Assembly: GCA_963736695.1 (NCBI GenBank)
Contig: CAVTPU010000004.1
Location: 1,984,001-2,048,000, forward strand
Reading direction: 5' to 3'
From: CAVTPU01 sp963736695
GTDB lineage: Bacteria > Actinomycetota > Actinomycetes > Mycobacteriales > Micromonosporaceae
Length of the DNA stretch: 64,000 nucleotides
The first letter of the stretch is position 1; each line of letters starts with the position of its first letter. The position numbers and the translations under genes are program-made. Below are positions 16,387-25,420 of this stretch, one piece after another. The notes under the pieces were generated by a model that did no database searches, had not been told where the DNA came from, and saw nothing but the letters and a program-made list of their open reading frames with translations.

Positions 16387-19300
16387 GCCTGTCCCACCTG
16401 CCGTCCTTTGCCCGACACCGGGCACGAGGTGCGCACCGAACAATAGCGGCACGAGTCGTTGACGACGGCGCGAAACGAGGAGGCTGCCATCGCCGAGGCG
16501 GCGCGGCGCACCAAGGCGCGGGCCCAGGCCGGGTCGTCACTGGTGTCGAGCGGTGACTGCACGCGGATCGCCGCAGCCGCGGTCGGCGTGCCGACGGCGA
16601 CGATCTCGGCCCCGCCCGGCTGCGTGCCCTCGGGAAAGGCTCCGGCCTCCACCGCGGCCTGATAGGCGGCGAGTTGGGGGTGCGCCTGCGCGTCGGCGGC
16701 GGTCGGGGCGCTCGCTCCGGTCTTGAGGTCGACCACGACCAACCGACCGTCGGAGTCGGCCTCCAACCGGTCGACGCGGCCGCGCAGCACGACTTCGACG
16801 TCGAGGGTCTCGGTCTGGGCGTCGACGTCCTGTTCGGACGGCAGCGACTGTTCAAAGTCACGTTCAATGGCCAATTGGGTACGGGGATTGTCCGCCAGCC
16901 ATCGCAACAGTTTGTCGACCATCGTGTCGGCGCGGGCACGTTCCCGGTCGGTGAGCCACACGGCCGGCAGTTCGATGCCGTCGAACCGGTCGGAGACGAA
17001 CTGACGCACGGCGGCCGGGTCGAAGTCGGGGTCTTGGGCGAGCATCGCCGCGGCGTGCACGAGGTTGCCGATGCTCTGGTTGGCGGTGGGCGGTTCGCTG
17101 CCCCCGTGCCGTTCGAGCAACCACCTCAGGCCACACCGCAACACGCTCTCCACAGTCGACGGTGTGACCTTCACCTTCTCGCCAGCGTCGGCGAGCGGCC
17201 GCTCGTCGGAGAGCGGGCGCAGCCCCCACCACTGGTCGGGGTCGGCGCCGGGCACCCCGGCGGCGGCGAGGGTGGCGAGTCGCTCGGCTGCCCCGGCCCG
17301 CAGACGCTCGGGTTGGGTTTCGTCGGTCACCACCGTGCGCAGCTCGGCAACGAGAGCCGGCAGGGTCAGCGGACGTTTGAGCTCGCCTCGAGCGATGCCC
17401 GGGCCGTCGTCGGCGCCGAGGTCCGAACCGGCGGCGTCGGCGTCCGGGGCGGCGGGGCTGAGGTCCGGGTCGGCGGCGACGTCGAAGCTGAGCTCGTGCA
17501 AGAAGCGACTCGGCTGTTCCTCCCCGCCGCCGCCGGTGCCGGTGGCGTCGACCGCCGTGACGAGCAGACGTCGGCCGGCCCGGCTCACGGCGACATAGAA
17601 CAGTCGCCGCTCCTCATCGAGCAGCGCCGACACCTGGGAGGCGACCTCGGTGGGACGGCCGGCGGAGATGTCGACGAGGCGTTCCGAGCCGAGCACGCTG
17701 CCGCGCAGCCGCAGGTCTGGCCAGATCCCTTCCTGCACACCGACCACGGCGACAGCGTCCCACTCGAGGCCTTTCGCCCCGTGCGCGGTGAGCAGGCGCA
17801 CCGCTTGGCCGCTGTCAGCCGTCGCAGCCAGCGTGTCCGCCGGCAACTGCTGGTCCTGCACGTGGTCGAGGAACGCTTCGATTCGCGCGCCCGGCAACCG
17901 GTCGGTGAATCGGGCCGCGGCGTCGAAGAGCACCATCATCGCATCGAGGTCCCGGTCAGCCGCGGCCCCACGCAGCCCCCCTTCGGCACTCGCCGTCGCC
18001 CACCGGGCGGCGAGCCCGCTCGCCCGCCATACCGCCCACAGCACGTCCTCGGCGGTGGCGTGCGGACGGGCGGAGGCCTGCCCCACGATCGCGACGAGGT
18101 CGGCGACGGCGCGCGCCGGGCGCACCCACCGCTGGTCGATCGCGGCGAGGTGAGCGCGGTCCCGCACGGCCTCGACGAGAAGCTCGCCCGACGGCCGGGG
18201 GTCACCCGCCGCCCGGGCGAGGTCGCGCAGCCCCTGCCGCAGACGACGTTCGGTGAACGGGTCGGCGCCGCCCAACGATGAATGCAGCAACGCCACCACG
18301 TCTTCCTCCACCAGCGTGGTGGGGTCAAGCGATCGACGCAGCAGCAACAGGAATGGCGCGACCGCAGGCGCCTGGGCGAGCGCGGTCTCCTCCGCCAGGG
18401 TGACGACCGGCACCCCCGACTGGGTCAGTGCCCGCCGCACCCCGGCCTGGTGCAGGTGCAACGACCGCACGATGACGGCCATTCGCGACCAGGCGATGCC
18501 GTGTCGCACGTGCGCCTCGCGCAGCCAGTGCGCGACATAGGCGGCCTCACTCGTCGGCGACCGCAGCGTGCAGACCTCCACCGGAGGCTGCTGCGACTCG
18601 GTGGGCTCGGTGCCGGGCGTCACGGCCGCGGTGAGGTCACGGTGACGCACGGGTCCGCGTAGTCGCGCGGCGACCCGCCGGCCCGCGGTCACCAGATCGG
18701 GCGCCGATCGGTGGCTGGTGCGCAACACGATCCGGGGCGCGGGCGCCCCGGACGCCGTCGGAAACCGGGTGGCGAACTCACGTACGCCGGAGAGGTCGGC
18801 GCCCCGGAACGCGAAGGTCGACGAGTCGGGGTCGGCGAAACCCACCACGTCGCAGCCCGCGCCGACGAGGGCGAGCAGGTCCATCTGCGCAGGGTCGGTC
18901 TCGGCCAGTTCGTCCACATAGATCGCTGCCCACCGGTGGCGTTCGGCCCGCAGCAGGGGCGCGTCGTCGGTGAGCATCGACGCGGCGGCCCGCACCAACT
19001 CGGCTTGATCGAAGGCGACGCTGCCCCGAGTGGTGGCGTCGCGCAGCGCGAGGACCTCACCATATTCGCGCAGGAACCGGGCGGCGGCGACCCAGTCCTC
19101 TCGGCCGGTGGAGCGCCCCAACTCGGCGAGTGCGCGGGCACCGATGCCGCGCTCGGCGCACCGCAAGATGAGGTCCCGCAACTCGGCGGCGAAAGCTCGG
19201 GTGCGCACCGCGTGACGCAGCGACGGCGGCCAGCGCCAGACGGCGTCCGGTTCGGAGAGCAGGTCGCGGATCACGGCGTCCTGCTCGGCACCGGTGAGCA

Positions 19301-19763
19301 GGCGGGGCGCGGGCTCGCCGCGTTCGGCGGCGGCTTGGCGGAGCAGACCGAACGCGTACGCCGGAAAGGTGCGCACGACCGGTTCGCTCACCGCGACCCG
19401 GGCGGGTGGCGCGTCTGGGTCACGCACCTCGGCGCGGCGTCGCTGGCCGATGCGGGTCTCGATCTGGTCGCGCAGGGTTCCGGCCGCCCGTCGGCCGAAG
19501 GTGAGCACGAGGATCCGGTCGGGCTCGACCCCGTCGACGACCCGGGACGCGACCGCCTCGATGAGCATGGTGGTCTTGCCCGTGCCCGGTCCGCCGAGGA
19601 CCAACAGCGGCCCGGACCGGTGGTCGATCACGAGTCGCTGTTCGGGGTCGCTGCGCAACGGCGGGGACTCGACAGCACGGCCGGTCGCCCGCACGAGGCG
19701 ATAGCGCGGCGACCGAGGTGGTCCGCCGCGCTGAGCCGGCGCAGCCCGCGTCACGCCCGCCAT
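16383..19763 (-). CDS. adnA: AdnA-like helicase-nuclease subunit
   Basis: The 1126-residue partner of AdnB has Walker A GGPGTGKT near residues 57-64, the less canonical motif II YVDELAETDP, and LLTAHGAKGLEWD. The C-terminal nuclease domain has RGRVDRLE and VVVDLKTGAS. A terminal cysteine set (LRCGL, then CRYC and a following C) fits the iron-sulfur cluster seen in AddB/Cas4-type nucleases. ATG 19763 is taken as the start. It is the first gene of a minus-strand run adnA-adnB-M16-M16-nudC. Confidence 0.92.
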   Translation of the reverse strand: MAGVTRAAPAQRGGPPRSPRYRLVRATGRAVESPPLRSDPEQRLVIDHRSGPLLVLGGPGTGKTTMLIEAVASRVVDGVEPDRILVLTFGRRAAGTLRDQIETRIGQRRRAEVRDPDAPPARVAVSEPVVRTFPAYAFGLLRQAAAERGEPAPRLLTGAEQDAVIRDLLSEPDAVWRWPPSLRHAVRTRAFAAELRDLILRCAERGIGARALAELGRSTGREDWVAAARFLREYGEVLALRDATTRGSVAFDQAELVRAAASMLTDDAPLLRAERHRWAAIYVDELAETDPAQMDLLALVGAGCDVVGFADPDSSTFAFRGADLSGVREFATRFPTASGAPAPRIVLRTSHRSAPDLVTAGRRVAARLRGPVRHRDLTAAVTPGTEPTESQQPPVEVCTLRSPTSEAAYVAHWLREAHVRHGIAWSRMAVIVRSLHLHQAGVRRALTQSGVPVVTLAEETALAQAPAVAPFLLLLRRSLDPTTLVEEDVVALLHSSLGGADPFTERRLRQGLRDLARAAGDPRPSGELLVEAVRDRAHLAAIDQRWVRPARAVADLVAIVGQASARPHATAEDVLWAVWRASGLAARWATASAEGGLRGAAADRDLDAMMVLFDAAARFTDRLPGARIEAFLDHVQDQQLPADTLAATADSGQAVRLLTAHGAKGLEWDAVAVVGVQEGIWPDLRLRGSVLGSERLVDISAGRPTEVASQVSALLDEERRLFYVAVSRAGRRLLVTAVDATGTGGGGEEQPSRFLHELSFDVAADPDLSPAAPDADAAGSDLGADDGPGIARGELKRPLTLPALVAELRTVVTDETQPERLRAGAAERLATLAAAGVPGADPDQWWGLRPLSDERPLADAGEKVKVTPSTVESVLRCGLRWLLERHGGSEPPTANQSIGNLVHAAAMLAQDPDFDPAAVRQFVSDRFDGIELPAVWLTDRERARADTMVDKLLRWLADNPRTQLAIERDFEQSLPSEQDVDAQTETLDVEVVLRGRVDRLEADSDGRLVVVDLKTGASAPTAADAQAHPQLAAYQAAVEAGAFPEGTQPGGAEIVAVGTPTAAAAIRVQSPLDTSDDPAWARALVRRAASAMAASSFRAVVNDSCRYCSVRTSCPVSGKGRQVGQA

Positions 19764-19914
19764 GCAATCACGCGCCTGCGACGAACTGAACGCGGCACGC
19801 CACCGCCGAGCGAGCCCTTCGCCTCATCGTGATCATTTATCCCAGTGTGCCGCAGTCGGACTCCGGCGGGCAAACCACCACAGGGGCGAGGCGGTGTGCG
19901 GCGCGGTCGCCTCG

Positions 19915-20631
19915 TCAGCCGAACCAGACCCGCACCATGCCCAACCGGCGAAGAACGCCGACGATCAGCGCCATCCTCTTCGGATAGGAGAGCTGGATCG
20001 GACGCTTGCGCACACACCACATGAGCACGCCGGCCGCCTTGTCAGCGGAGATCATCATCGGACGCATCGGGGCCTTGGCCATCTTCGTGTCCACGAAACC
20101 GAATCGGACGTTCGTGATGTGAATGCCGCGGGGACGCAGAGCGAGCGCCAGACCGCGCAGATATGACGAAAGGCCGGCCTTCGAGGCGGAGTAGCCCGGC
20201 GACTCCGCCGCGATCACATCGTCGGCGAGGCTCGACAGGCCGATGAAGTGCCCGGCACCGGCCGCGAGCATCCGCTCAACCACCACCTCGGCGGTGCCGA
20301 CCGCGCCGAGGAGATTGACCTCGAACACCCGTCGCTGCGGCGCCAGGTCGTCGATCTGGAAGCCCTCGCCGACACCCGCGCAATAGACGCACAGATCGAT
20401 GACGCCGATCTCCTCGCAGACCGCGGACAAGTCAACCAGATAGCTGGCGCTGCCCACGTCGAGCTCGACGTGGCGATAGGTCGGTTCGCCGTCCACCCGG
20501 CCGGGACTACGCGAAATCCCGGTCACCATCCAACCCTCGGCGAGGAGTCGACGGGTCAACGCCAACCCGATCCCGTCGCTGTTGCCCACCACCAACGCCG
20601 CGCGGCGTGGCGTTGATCCGTTCCCACTCAT
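19915..20631 (-). CDS. Short-chain dehydrogenase/reductase
   Basis: The 238-residue SDR carries an NAD(P)-binding loop variant VVGNSDGIGLA in place of the usual TGxxxGIG. It has CAGVG for the NNAG motif, a catalytic serine region GLSSLADD, and YSASKAG with the Tyr and Lys of the active site. ATG 20631 is preferred over the in-frame ATG 20643 because ggggag lies at RBS distance from it. The substrate is unknown. It is divergent from the patatin gene across about 250 bp with no other gene. Confidence 0.8.
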   Translation of the reverse strand: MSGNGSTPRRAALVVGNSDGIGLALTRRLLAEGWMVTGISRSPGRVDGEPTYRHVELDVGSASYLVDLSAVCEEIGVIDLCVYCAGVGEGFQIDDLAPQRRVFEVNLLGAVGTAEVVVERMLAAGAGHFIGLSSLADDVIAAESPGYSASKAGLSSYLRGLALALRPRGIHITNVRFGFVDTKMAKAPMRPMMISADKAAGVLMWCVRKRPIQLSYPKRMALIVGVLRRLGMVRVWFG

Positions 20632-20878
20632 CGCACTCCCCATCGATATCGTTCGCCGAATCGACGGCAAGTATCGCGCGCCTGGCTGACGGGGCCCAGC
20701 CGGCGCCGGGCTGGGGCACCGACGAGACCGCCGCGACACACGTCGTGTCGCATGCGCCCCATCGGCGTACACGTGGAATCTGGCGACCCAACGGCGAGGT
20801 CGGCCGGTCACCGCAACCCGCCCCGCGGGCGGGGTGCCGCATGTTTTGCTGGGAGGCGGGACCAAACGGGGGGCGCGC

Positions 20879-21874
20879 ATGGAGCAGTTCTGTGATCTTG
20901 TGATGGAGGGCGGCGGGGTCAAGGGAATCGCCCTCGTCGGCGCGGTCGACGCGCTGCGCGACGCGGGATATCGGTTCAAACGGGTCGCCGGCACGTCGGC
21001 TGGGGCGATCGTCGGCAGCCTCGTCGCGGCCGGAATGCCCGGTGACGAACTCGCCACGCTCATGCGCCAGGTGGACTATCGCAAATTTCAGGACGAGTCG
21101 CTCGTCGACCGGCTGCCCCTCGGCAAAGCGATGAGTCTGCTCGCCGAGGGCGGGGTCTATGAGGGCGACTATCTGCAGAACTGGTTGGGGGAGCAGCTGG
21201 CCCAATGCGGGGTGCGCACGTTCGACGACCTCAGCTATGACGATCCCGGACTCGAGCTCACCGCGTCGCAACGCTTTCGACTGGTTGTCATGGTCTCCGA
21301 CGTCAGCCACGGCCGACTCAGCCGCCTGCCGTGGGACTACCAGACCTACTACGCCCGCGATCCGGGGCACCAGATGGTCGCCGACGCGGTGCGCGCGTCC
21401 ATGTCGATCCCGTTCTTCTATGAACCCGTACGGATCACCGGCTCCGACCGCAAAGAGTCCGTGCTGGTCGATGGCGGCATGCTCTCGAACTTTCCCATCG
21501 ACGTCTTCGACCGCGGCAACGGCGCACCCCGGTGGCCCACGTTCGGGCTCAAGCTCTCAGCCCGGCCCGGAAGTCAACGGGTGCGGTTCGCGGTGCGCGA
21601 CACCCTGAGCATGACGCGGGCGATGATCGGCACCATGGCGAGCTCACACGATCAGATGCACATCGACGAGCCGTCGGTCATCGACCGCACGATCTTCATC
21701 GACACCTTCGGGGTCAGCAGCACCGACTTCAACCTCGACCGCGCGACGGCCGAGAACCTCTATCGCAATGGTCGCGACGCCACCGCCAAGTTTCTCGACG
21801 CGTGGGACTGGGACGCATACAAGTCCCGCCACCTCACCTCGCCAGCCAGCGCCGCTTCTGGCGCGCGATCATGA
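20879..21874 (+). CDS. Patatin-like phospholipase
   Basis: The 331-residue cytosolic lipase-type protein has the oxyanion loop GGGVKG (11-16), the nucleophile elbow GTSAG (38-42) and the Asp of the dyad in VDGGM at about 200. All catalytic residues of the patatin Ser-Asp family are present. ATG 20879 follows a G-rich RBS-like run; an in-frame ATG lies 45 bp upstream. The stop codon shares the hexamer TCATGA with the stop of the converging transporter gene. Confidence 0.88.
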   Translation: MEQFCDLVMEGGGVKGIALVGAVDALRDAGYRFKRVAGTSAGAIVGSLVAAGMPGDELATLMRQVDYRKFQDESLVDRLPLGKAMSLLAEGGVYEGDYLQNWLGEQLAQCGVRTFDDLSYDDPGLELTASQRFRLVVMVSDVSHGRLSRLPWDYQTYYARDPGHQMVADAVRASMSIPFFYEPVRITGSDRKESVLVDGGMLSNFPIDVFDRGNGAPRWPTFGLKLSARPGSQRVRFAVRDTLSMTRAMIGTMASSHDQMHIDEPSVIDRTIFIDTFGVSSTDFNLDRATAENLYRNGRDATAKFLDAWDWDAYKSRHLTSPASAASGARS

Positions 21875-23266
21875 ACCCGCTTTAGCCGCCGACGGGGATA
21901 GGTCATACCAGCGGAGAAACACCAGCGCCAGCGCGACAACGACGCCCGGCACGATGGTGAAACCAAGCAGCACACCCAACTCCGCGTGCGCGGTCTGCGC
22001 CGCGGACTCGCCCGATGTTGACGGCACATAGCCGAACAGTTGCAGAGTCTGCCCGAATATATAAGGTCCGACGGCGAGACCAAGGGTCTCGCCGGCCGTC
22101 CACAGTCCGGTGAAGACGCCCGCCTGCCGGCGGCCGGTGCGCAGCTCGTCGGCGGCGATGCAGTCGGGCAGCATGGACAGCCCGAAGAGTTGCTGACCGG
22201 CGTAGCCGCAGCCGATCATCCCGATGATGGCATAGACCGCGCCGGCCGACAGCAGCGGCGCGGTGACCAGCACGAAGGTGCCGACGGTGAGCAGCAGAGA
22301 CGCCGCCACGTACCCATGAAGTTTGCCTATCCGTTCGCCGACCCGGTTCCAGATCGGCGTCACGAGGATCGCCGGGCCGACGACGCAGACGAACAGCCAC
22401 GTGACGGCGTGCCGGTTGTGCATCACGTGCACGGCGAAATATTGCACGCCGGCGAGCATGGCTCCGACACCGGCCGATTGCGCGACAAAACAAGCGACAA
22501 GGACTTGAAACGGGCGATTGCCGGCGACCACCCGCAGTTGCCCGCGCAGGGTCGGTTCGCTGTCGACCACGGCCCCGCCCGACGCGCCCCGAGTGAGATG
22601 GAAGACGGCAATCGTGCCGACCACCATGAGCGCGGCGATCGCCAGCCCCATCGCGCGATGACCGGGAATTCCTCGACCGAACCGCTCGACGACCAGCGGG
22701 GCGAGCGCCCCCGAGACGAGGATGGTCAGCGCCAGAAACGCCACCCGCCAGGTCATCATGCGGGTGCGTTCGCCATAGGGGTCGACGAGACCGCTGCCTT
22801 CGGTCATCTCCGCCGGCATCGCCCCGTAGGGCACCTGGAAAAACGCCGACGCGGTCGCCGCCGCGACGAAGACGACGCAGACCCAGATCGCGCCGGCGCT
22901 TCCGGTGCCGACCCCGGCGAAGAGCGCCGCGAAGAGCACCGCGAGGCTGAGCCCACCGAAGAGCAGATATGGCCGTCGCGCACCCCACCGGGTGCGGGTG
23001 CGGTCGGAAAGCCGACCAACCAGAGGGTTGACCACCACATCCCAGGCTTTGGGCAACAACACCAGCAGTCCGGCGAGACCGGCAGCCACCCCGAGGGTGT
23101 CGGTCAAATAGGGCAACAACAGCAGCCCTGGCACGGTTCCGAACGAACCGGTGACCAGGGAACCCGCCGCATATCCGATTCGGAGCCGGGTCGGAAGGTG
23201 TCGTGGAGAACCGGCATCGGCCACCCCGGTAGGGGTGGCGGGATCCGCGCCGGTGATGGCCGTCAT
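21869..23266 (-). CDS. GPH-type MFS sugar/cation symporter
   Basis: The 465-residue membrane protein has about twelve predicted helices. The N-terminal half contains AWDVVVNPLVGRLSDRTRTRWGARRPYLLFG, a pattern characteristic of the glycoside-pentoside-hexuronide:cation symporter family, with DVxxxPxxGxxSDxTxxxxGRRRP spacing. The start ATG 23266 gives MTAITGADPATP; the frame is open upstream without similarity. The substrate cannot be read from sequence. The gene converges on the patatin gene with a 6-bp overlap. Confidence 0.85.
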   Translation of the reverse strand: MTAITGADPATPTGVADAGSPRHLPTRLRIGYAAGSLVTGSFGTVPGLLLLPYLTDTLGVAAGLAGLLVLLPKAWDVVVNPLVGRLSDRTRTRWGARRPYLLFGGLSLAVLFAALFAGVGTGSAGAIWVCVVFVAAATASAFFQVPYGAMPAEMTEGSGLVDPYGERTRMMTWRVAFLALTILVSGALAPLVVERFGRGIPGHRAMGLAIAALMVVGTIAVFHLTRGASGGAVVDSEPTLRGQLRVVAGNRPFQVLVACFVAQSAGVGAMLAGVQYFAVHVMHNRHAVTWLFVCVVGPAILVTPIWNRVGERIGKLHGYVAASLLLTVGTFVLVTAPLLSAGAVYAIIGMIGCGYAGQQLFGLSMLPDCIAADELRTGRRQAGVFTGLWTAGETLGLAVGPYIFGQTLQLFGYVPSTSGESAAQTAHAELGVLLGFTIVPGVVVALALVFLRWYDLSPSAAKAGS

Positions 23267-23368
23267 GTGCGCGGATGTTAGCCGCTTTCGGCGACTATCA
23301 GCACCCGTGTTGGTGCGTGAGTGCCGTATGTGGTGATCTGAATCTCCACTGACGACGAGAGGACACGG

Positions 23369-24820
23369 ATGCGCGCGGGCATCGCGGCGGGACACCCCGC
23401 CACGGCCGAGGTCGGGCTGCGAATGCTCGCCCGCGGCGGATCGGCCGCCGACGCGGGCGTCGCGGCCCTGCTCGCGACCTGCGTCACGGAGAGCATCCTC
23501 ACCGGCATCGGCGGCGGCGGGTTCGTGACCTATTTCGACGCGTCGACCGCGACGGTGACCTGCCTGGACTTCTTCTGCGCGGTGCCGGGGCTCGACGGTG
23601 ACACGCGGCCGGAACCCATGCTGCCCGTGGAGATCACCTTTGGCGAGGTGCCGATCGACTATCTCATCGGCGGCGCGTCGGTGGCGGTGCCCGGCGTGCC
23701 GGCCGGCGCGGGCGAGATCCACCGGCGGTGGGGCCGGCTGCCGTGGGTCGACGTGGTGTCGCCCGCGTTGATGCTCGCCGTGAGCGGGGTGCTGCTGCCG
23801 GCGGCGCAGGCGCGCAGCCTGGTCGCGGTCGCGCCGGCGTTGCTGCCCGGCGAGGGCGCCGGCATCTATGCCCCCGGTGGCACGTTGCTGCGGGGCGGCG
23901 ACCTGCTGCACCATCCGGGGCTCGACTCGACGTTGGCGATGCTCGCCGCGCATGGACCGGAGACCTTCTACACCGGCGAGATCGCCGCGCGCACGATCGC
24001 GGCCGTGCGGGACCACGGCGGATGCGTGGGGCCGGCGGATCTCGCCGCCTATCGGGTCGCGGACGTGCCGGTGAGCCGGGCCACCTTCGCCGGGCACACC
24101 GTGCACGCCCGCACCGATCTGAGCGCGACGGTGCGCACCCTCGCCAGCCTGCCGGCGAATCTGGCTGGCATGCCTCGAGGCGAACGCGCGGTCACCCTCG
24201 CGCGGGCCATGAGTCAGCCGACCCTCGACCGGCTCGGCGACACCACCAATATCTCCGCTGTGGACGCCGACGGCAACGCGTGTGTCATCACCGTGACACT
24301 GGGGCTCGGGTCGGGAGTGTGGGTGCCGGGCCTCGGACTGCACCTCAACTCGATGCTCGGCGAGGGCGAGCTCATGTCGCCGAACCCGGTGCCGGGCCAA
24401 CGGGTCGGGTCCAACATGTGTCCGCTGGTGGTGACCGACGAGCGTTCCCGGTTGGCTCTCGCAGCCGGTTCCGCGGGCGCGACCCGCATCCGCAGTGCAC
24501 TCATCGGCACGCTCATCGGCATCTTCGTCGACGGATTAGAGACCGCCGCCGCGATCTGCGCGCCCCGCCTCCACGTTCTCGCCGCGGATTCACCTGGTAC
24601 GCCTGCGGTAGCGCACGCGGAGCACGGTTATCCACCGGAGGAACTCGACGCACTCGCCTCCGCCGGTTTCGCTGTCAACGAGTGGGGTGAACGCAATCAC
24701 TATTTCGGCGGGGTGAGCGCGGTCGGTCAGGCGGGCGCCGGTGGCGACCCGCGCCGAGGCGGCGTCGGCCTAGTCATCCCAAAGTCCGGGTGGATCATCA
24801 GCGCGCCGAACCCGTCGTGA
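23369..24820 (+). CDS. Gamma-glutamyltransferase-family protein
   Basis: The 483-residue protein follows the Ntn-hydrolase GGT fold: GGSAADAGVAALLATCVTE near the N-terminus, the autocleavage/catalytic threonine in DTTNISAVD at about residue 291, and the GVWVPGLGLHLNSML segment where GGTs have GSG...NN. It is shorter than classical GGTs (about 550-580) and has no signal peptide, so it is probably a cytoplasmic actinobacterial form. RBS gacgagagga precedes the ATG. Its 3' end overlaps the end of the alkyltransferase-like gene by 23 bp on the other strand. Confidence 0.83.
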   Translation: MRAGIAAGHPATAEVGLRMLARGGSAADAGVAALLATCVTESILTGIGGGGFVTYFDASTATVTCLDFFCAVPGLDGDTRPEPMLPVEITFGEVPIDYLIGGASVAVPGVPAGAGEIHRRWGRLPWVDVVSPALMLAVSGVLLPAAQARSLVAVAPALLPGEGAGIYAPGGTLLRGGDLLHHPGLDSTLAMLAAHGPETFYTGEIAARTIAAVRDHGGCVGPADLAAYRVADVPVSRATFAGHTVHARTDLSATVRTLASLPANLAGMPRGERAVTLARAMSQPTLDRLGDTTNISAVDADGNACVITVTLGLGSGVWVPGLGLHLNSMLGEGELMSPNPVPGQRVGSNMCPLVVTDERSRLALAAGSAGATRIRSALIGTLIGIFVDGLETAAAICAPRLHVLAADSPGTPAVAHAEHGYPPEELDALASAGFAVNEWGERNHYFGGVSAVGQAGAGGDPRRGGVGLVIPKSGWIISAPNPS

Positions 24821-25322
24821 CGTCGGCGCCGACGCCCGCCGCGGAGACGCCGGCACGACACCATCGGAGGCCTCGGCGTGGACTCCGATGGTGTCGTCGG
24901 TCGGGTTCGTGTCGGTCGGGGTTCGTGTCGGTCGGGTTCGTGTCGGTCGGGTTCGTGTCGGTCGGGGCCCACAGATCCCACGAATAGTGGGCCATCGAGA
25001 CGTGCCGGCCGCCCCGTGCGGCGACGCCCTCCTCGGCGAGCCGACGGGTGGCCTCGGCTTCATGCCCCGGTGGGAGCCGGCCGGCGGCGTTCACCACCCG
25101 GTGCCAGGGAACCGATGCGCCATAACGCGCCATGATCTGCCCGACCAGCCGGGCCGAACCGCCATCGAAGACCTCTCCGAGGCGCTCGGCGAGGGCGCCA
25201 TAGGAGACGACCCGGCCGGGTGGGATTCGTTCAACCAGATCGAGTACGGCCTCGACGTAGTCCTTTGGGTCATAGCGACGCCGAGGTTCGGCCTCGTCGA
25301 TGGGGCGAGCTGGCGGTGGCAT
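24798..25322 (-). CDS. Alkyltransferase-like (ATL/MGMT-fold) protein with repeat-extended tail
   Basis: The first 115 or so residues match the DNA-binding domain of O6-alkylguanine alkyltransferases, with the helix-turn-helix RVVSYGALAERLG and the active-site segment PWHRVV. Trp replaces the alkyl-accepting Cys of PCHRV, which defines ATL proteins that flag bulky O6-alkyl lesions for nucleotide excision repair. The natural end is expected near HYSWDLWA. Beyond that the frame runs into 15-bp repeats coding for PTDTN units. It shifts frame at a 16-bp unit and continues through a hairpin to 24798, so the tail looks like a by-product of repeat slippage. Confidence 0.85.
   Translation of the reverse strand: MPPPARPIDEAEPRRRYDPKDYVEAVLDLVERIPPGRVVSYGALAERLGEVFDGGSARLVGQIMARYGASVPWHRVVNAAGRLPPGHEAEATRRLAEEGVAARGGRHVSMAHYSWDLWAPTDTNPTDTNPTDTNPDRHEPDRRHHRSPRRGLRWCRAGVSAAGVGADVTTGSAR
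24856..24896. terminator. Perfect 14-bp hairpin between converging genes
   Basis: CGACACCATCGGAG (24856-24869) pairs perfectly with CTCCGATGGTGTCG (24883-24896). It lies just beyond the gamma-glutamyltransferase stop and just before the 15-bp repeats, and looks like a bidirectional terminator over which the ATL reading frame now runs. Confidence 0.65.
24897..24967. repeat. 15-bp tandem repeat, four units plus partial
   Basis: The unit tcggtcgggttcgtg occurs at 24897-24911, as a 16-bp version with an extra G at 24912-24927, then at 24928-24942 and 24943-24957, with a partial copy to 24967. All three minus-strand frames stay open. The extra G shifts the ATL frame from PTDTN to PDRHE-type residues. 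Confidence 0.9.
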
Positions 25323-25420
25323 CGCCTCAGGGTAGACGCCCCGGTCGGGACCACCGGTGGAGATCCAGGCGGAGCGGTCCCGCCGTGATCAGCGATGTCC
25401 ACAGCGGGGAGAATGGTCGG

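Noticed and set aside
23267..24400. Upstream extension of the transporter frame over the gamma-glutamyltransferase gene
   Set aside because: The extension is His/Arg-rich without similarity and antisense to the GGT motifs; ATG 23266 fits the transporter family.
24897..24967. CRISPR array
   Set aside because: The units are head-to-tail 15-mers without spacers.
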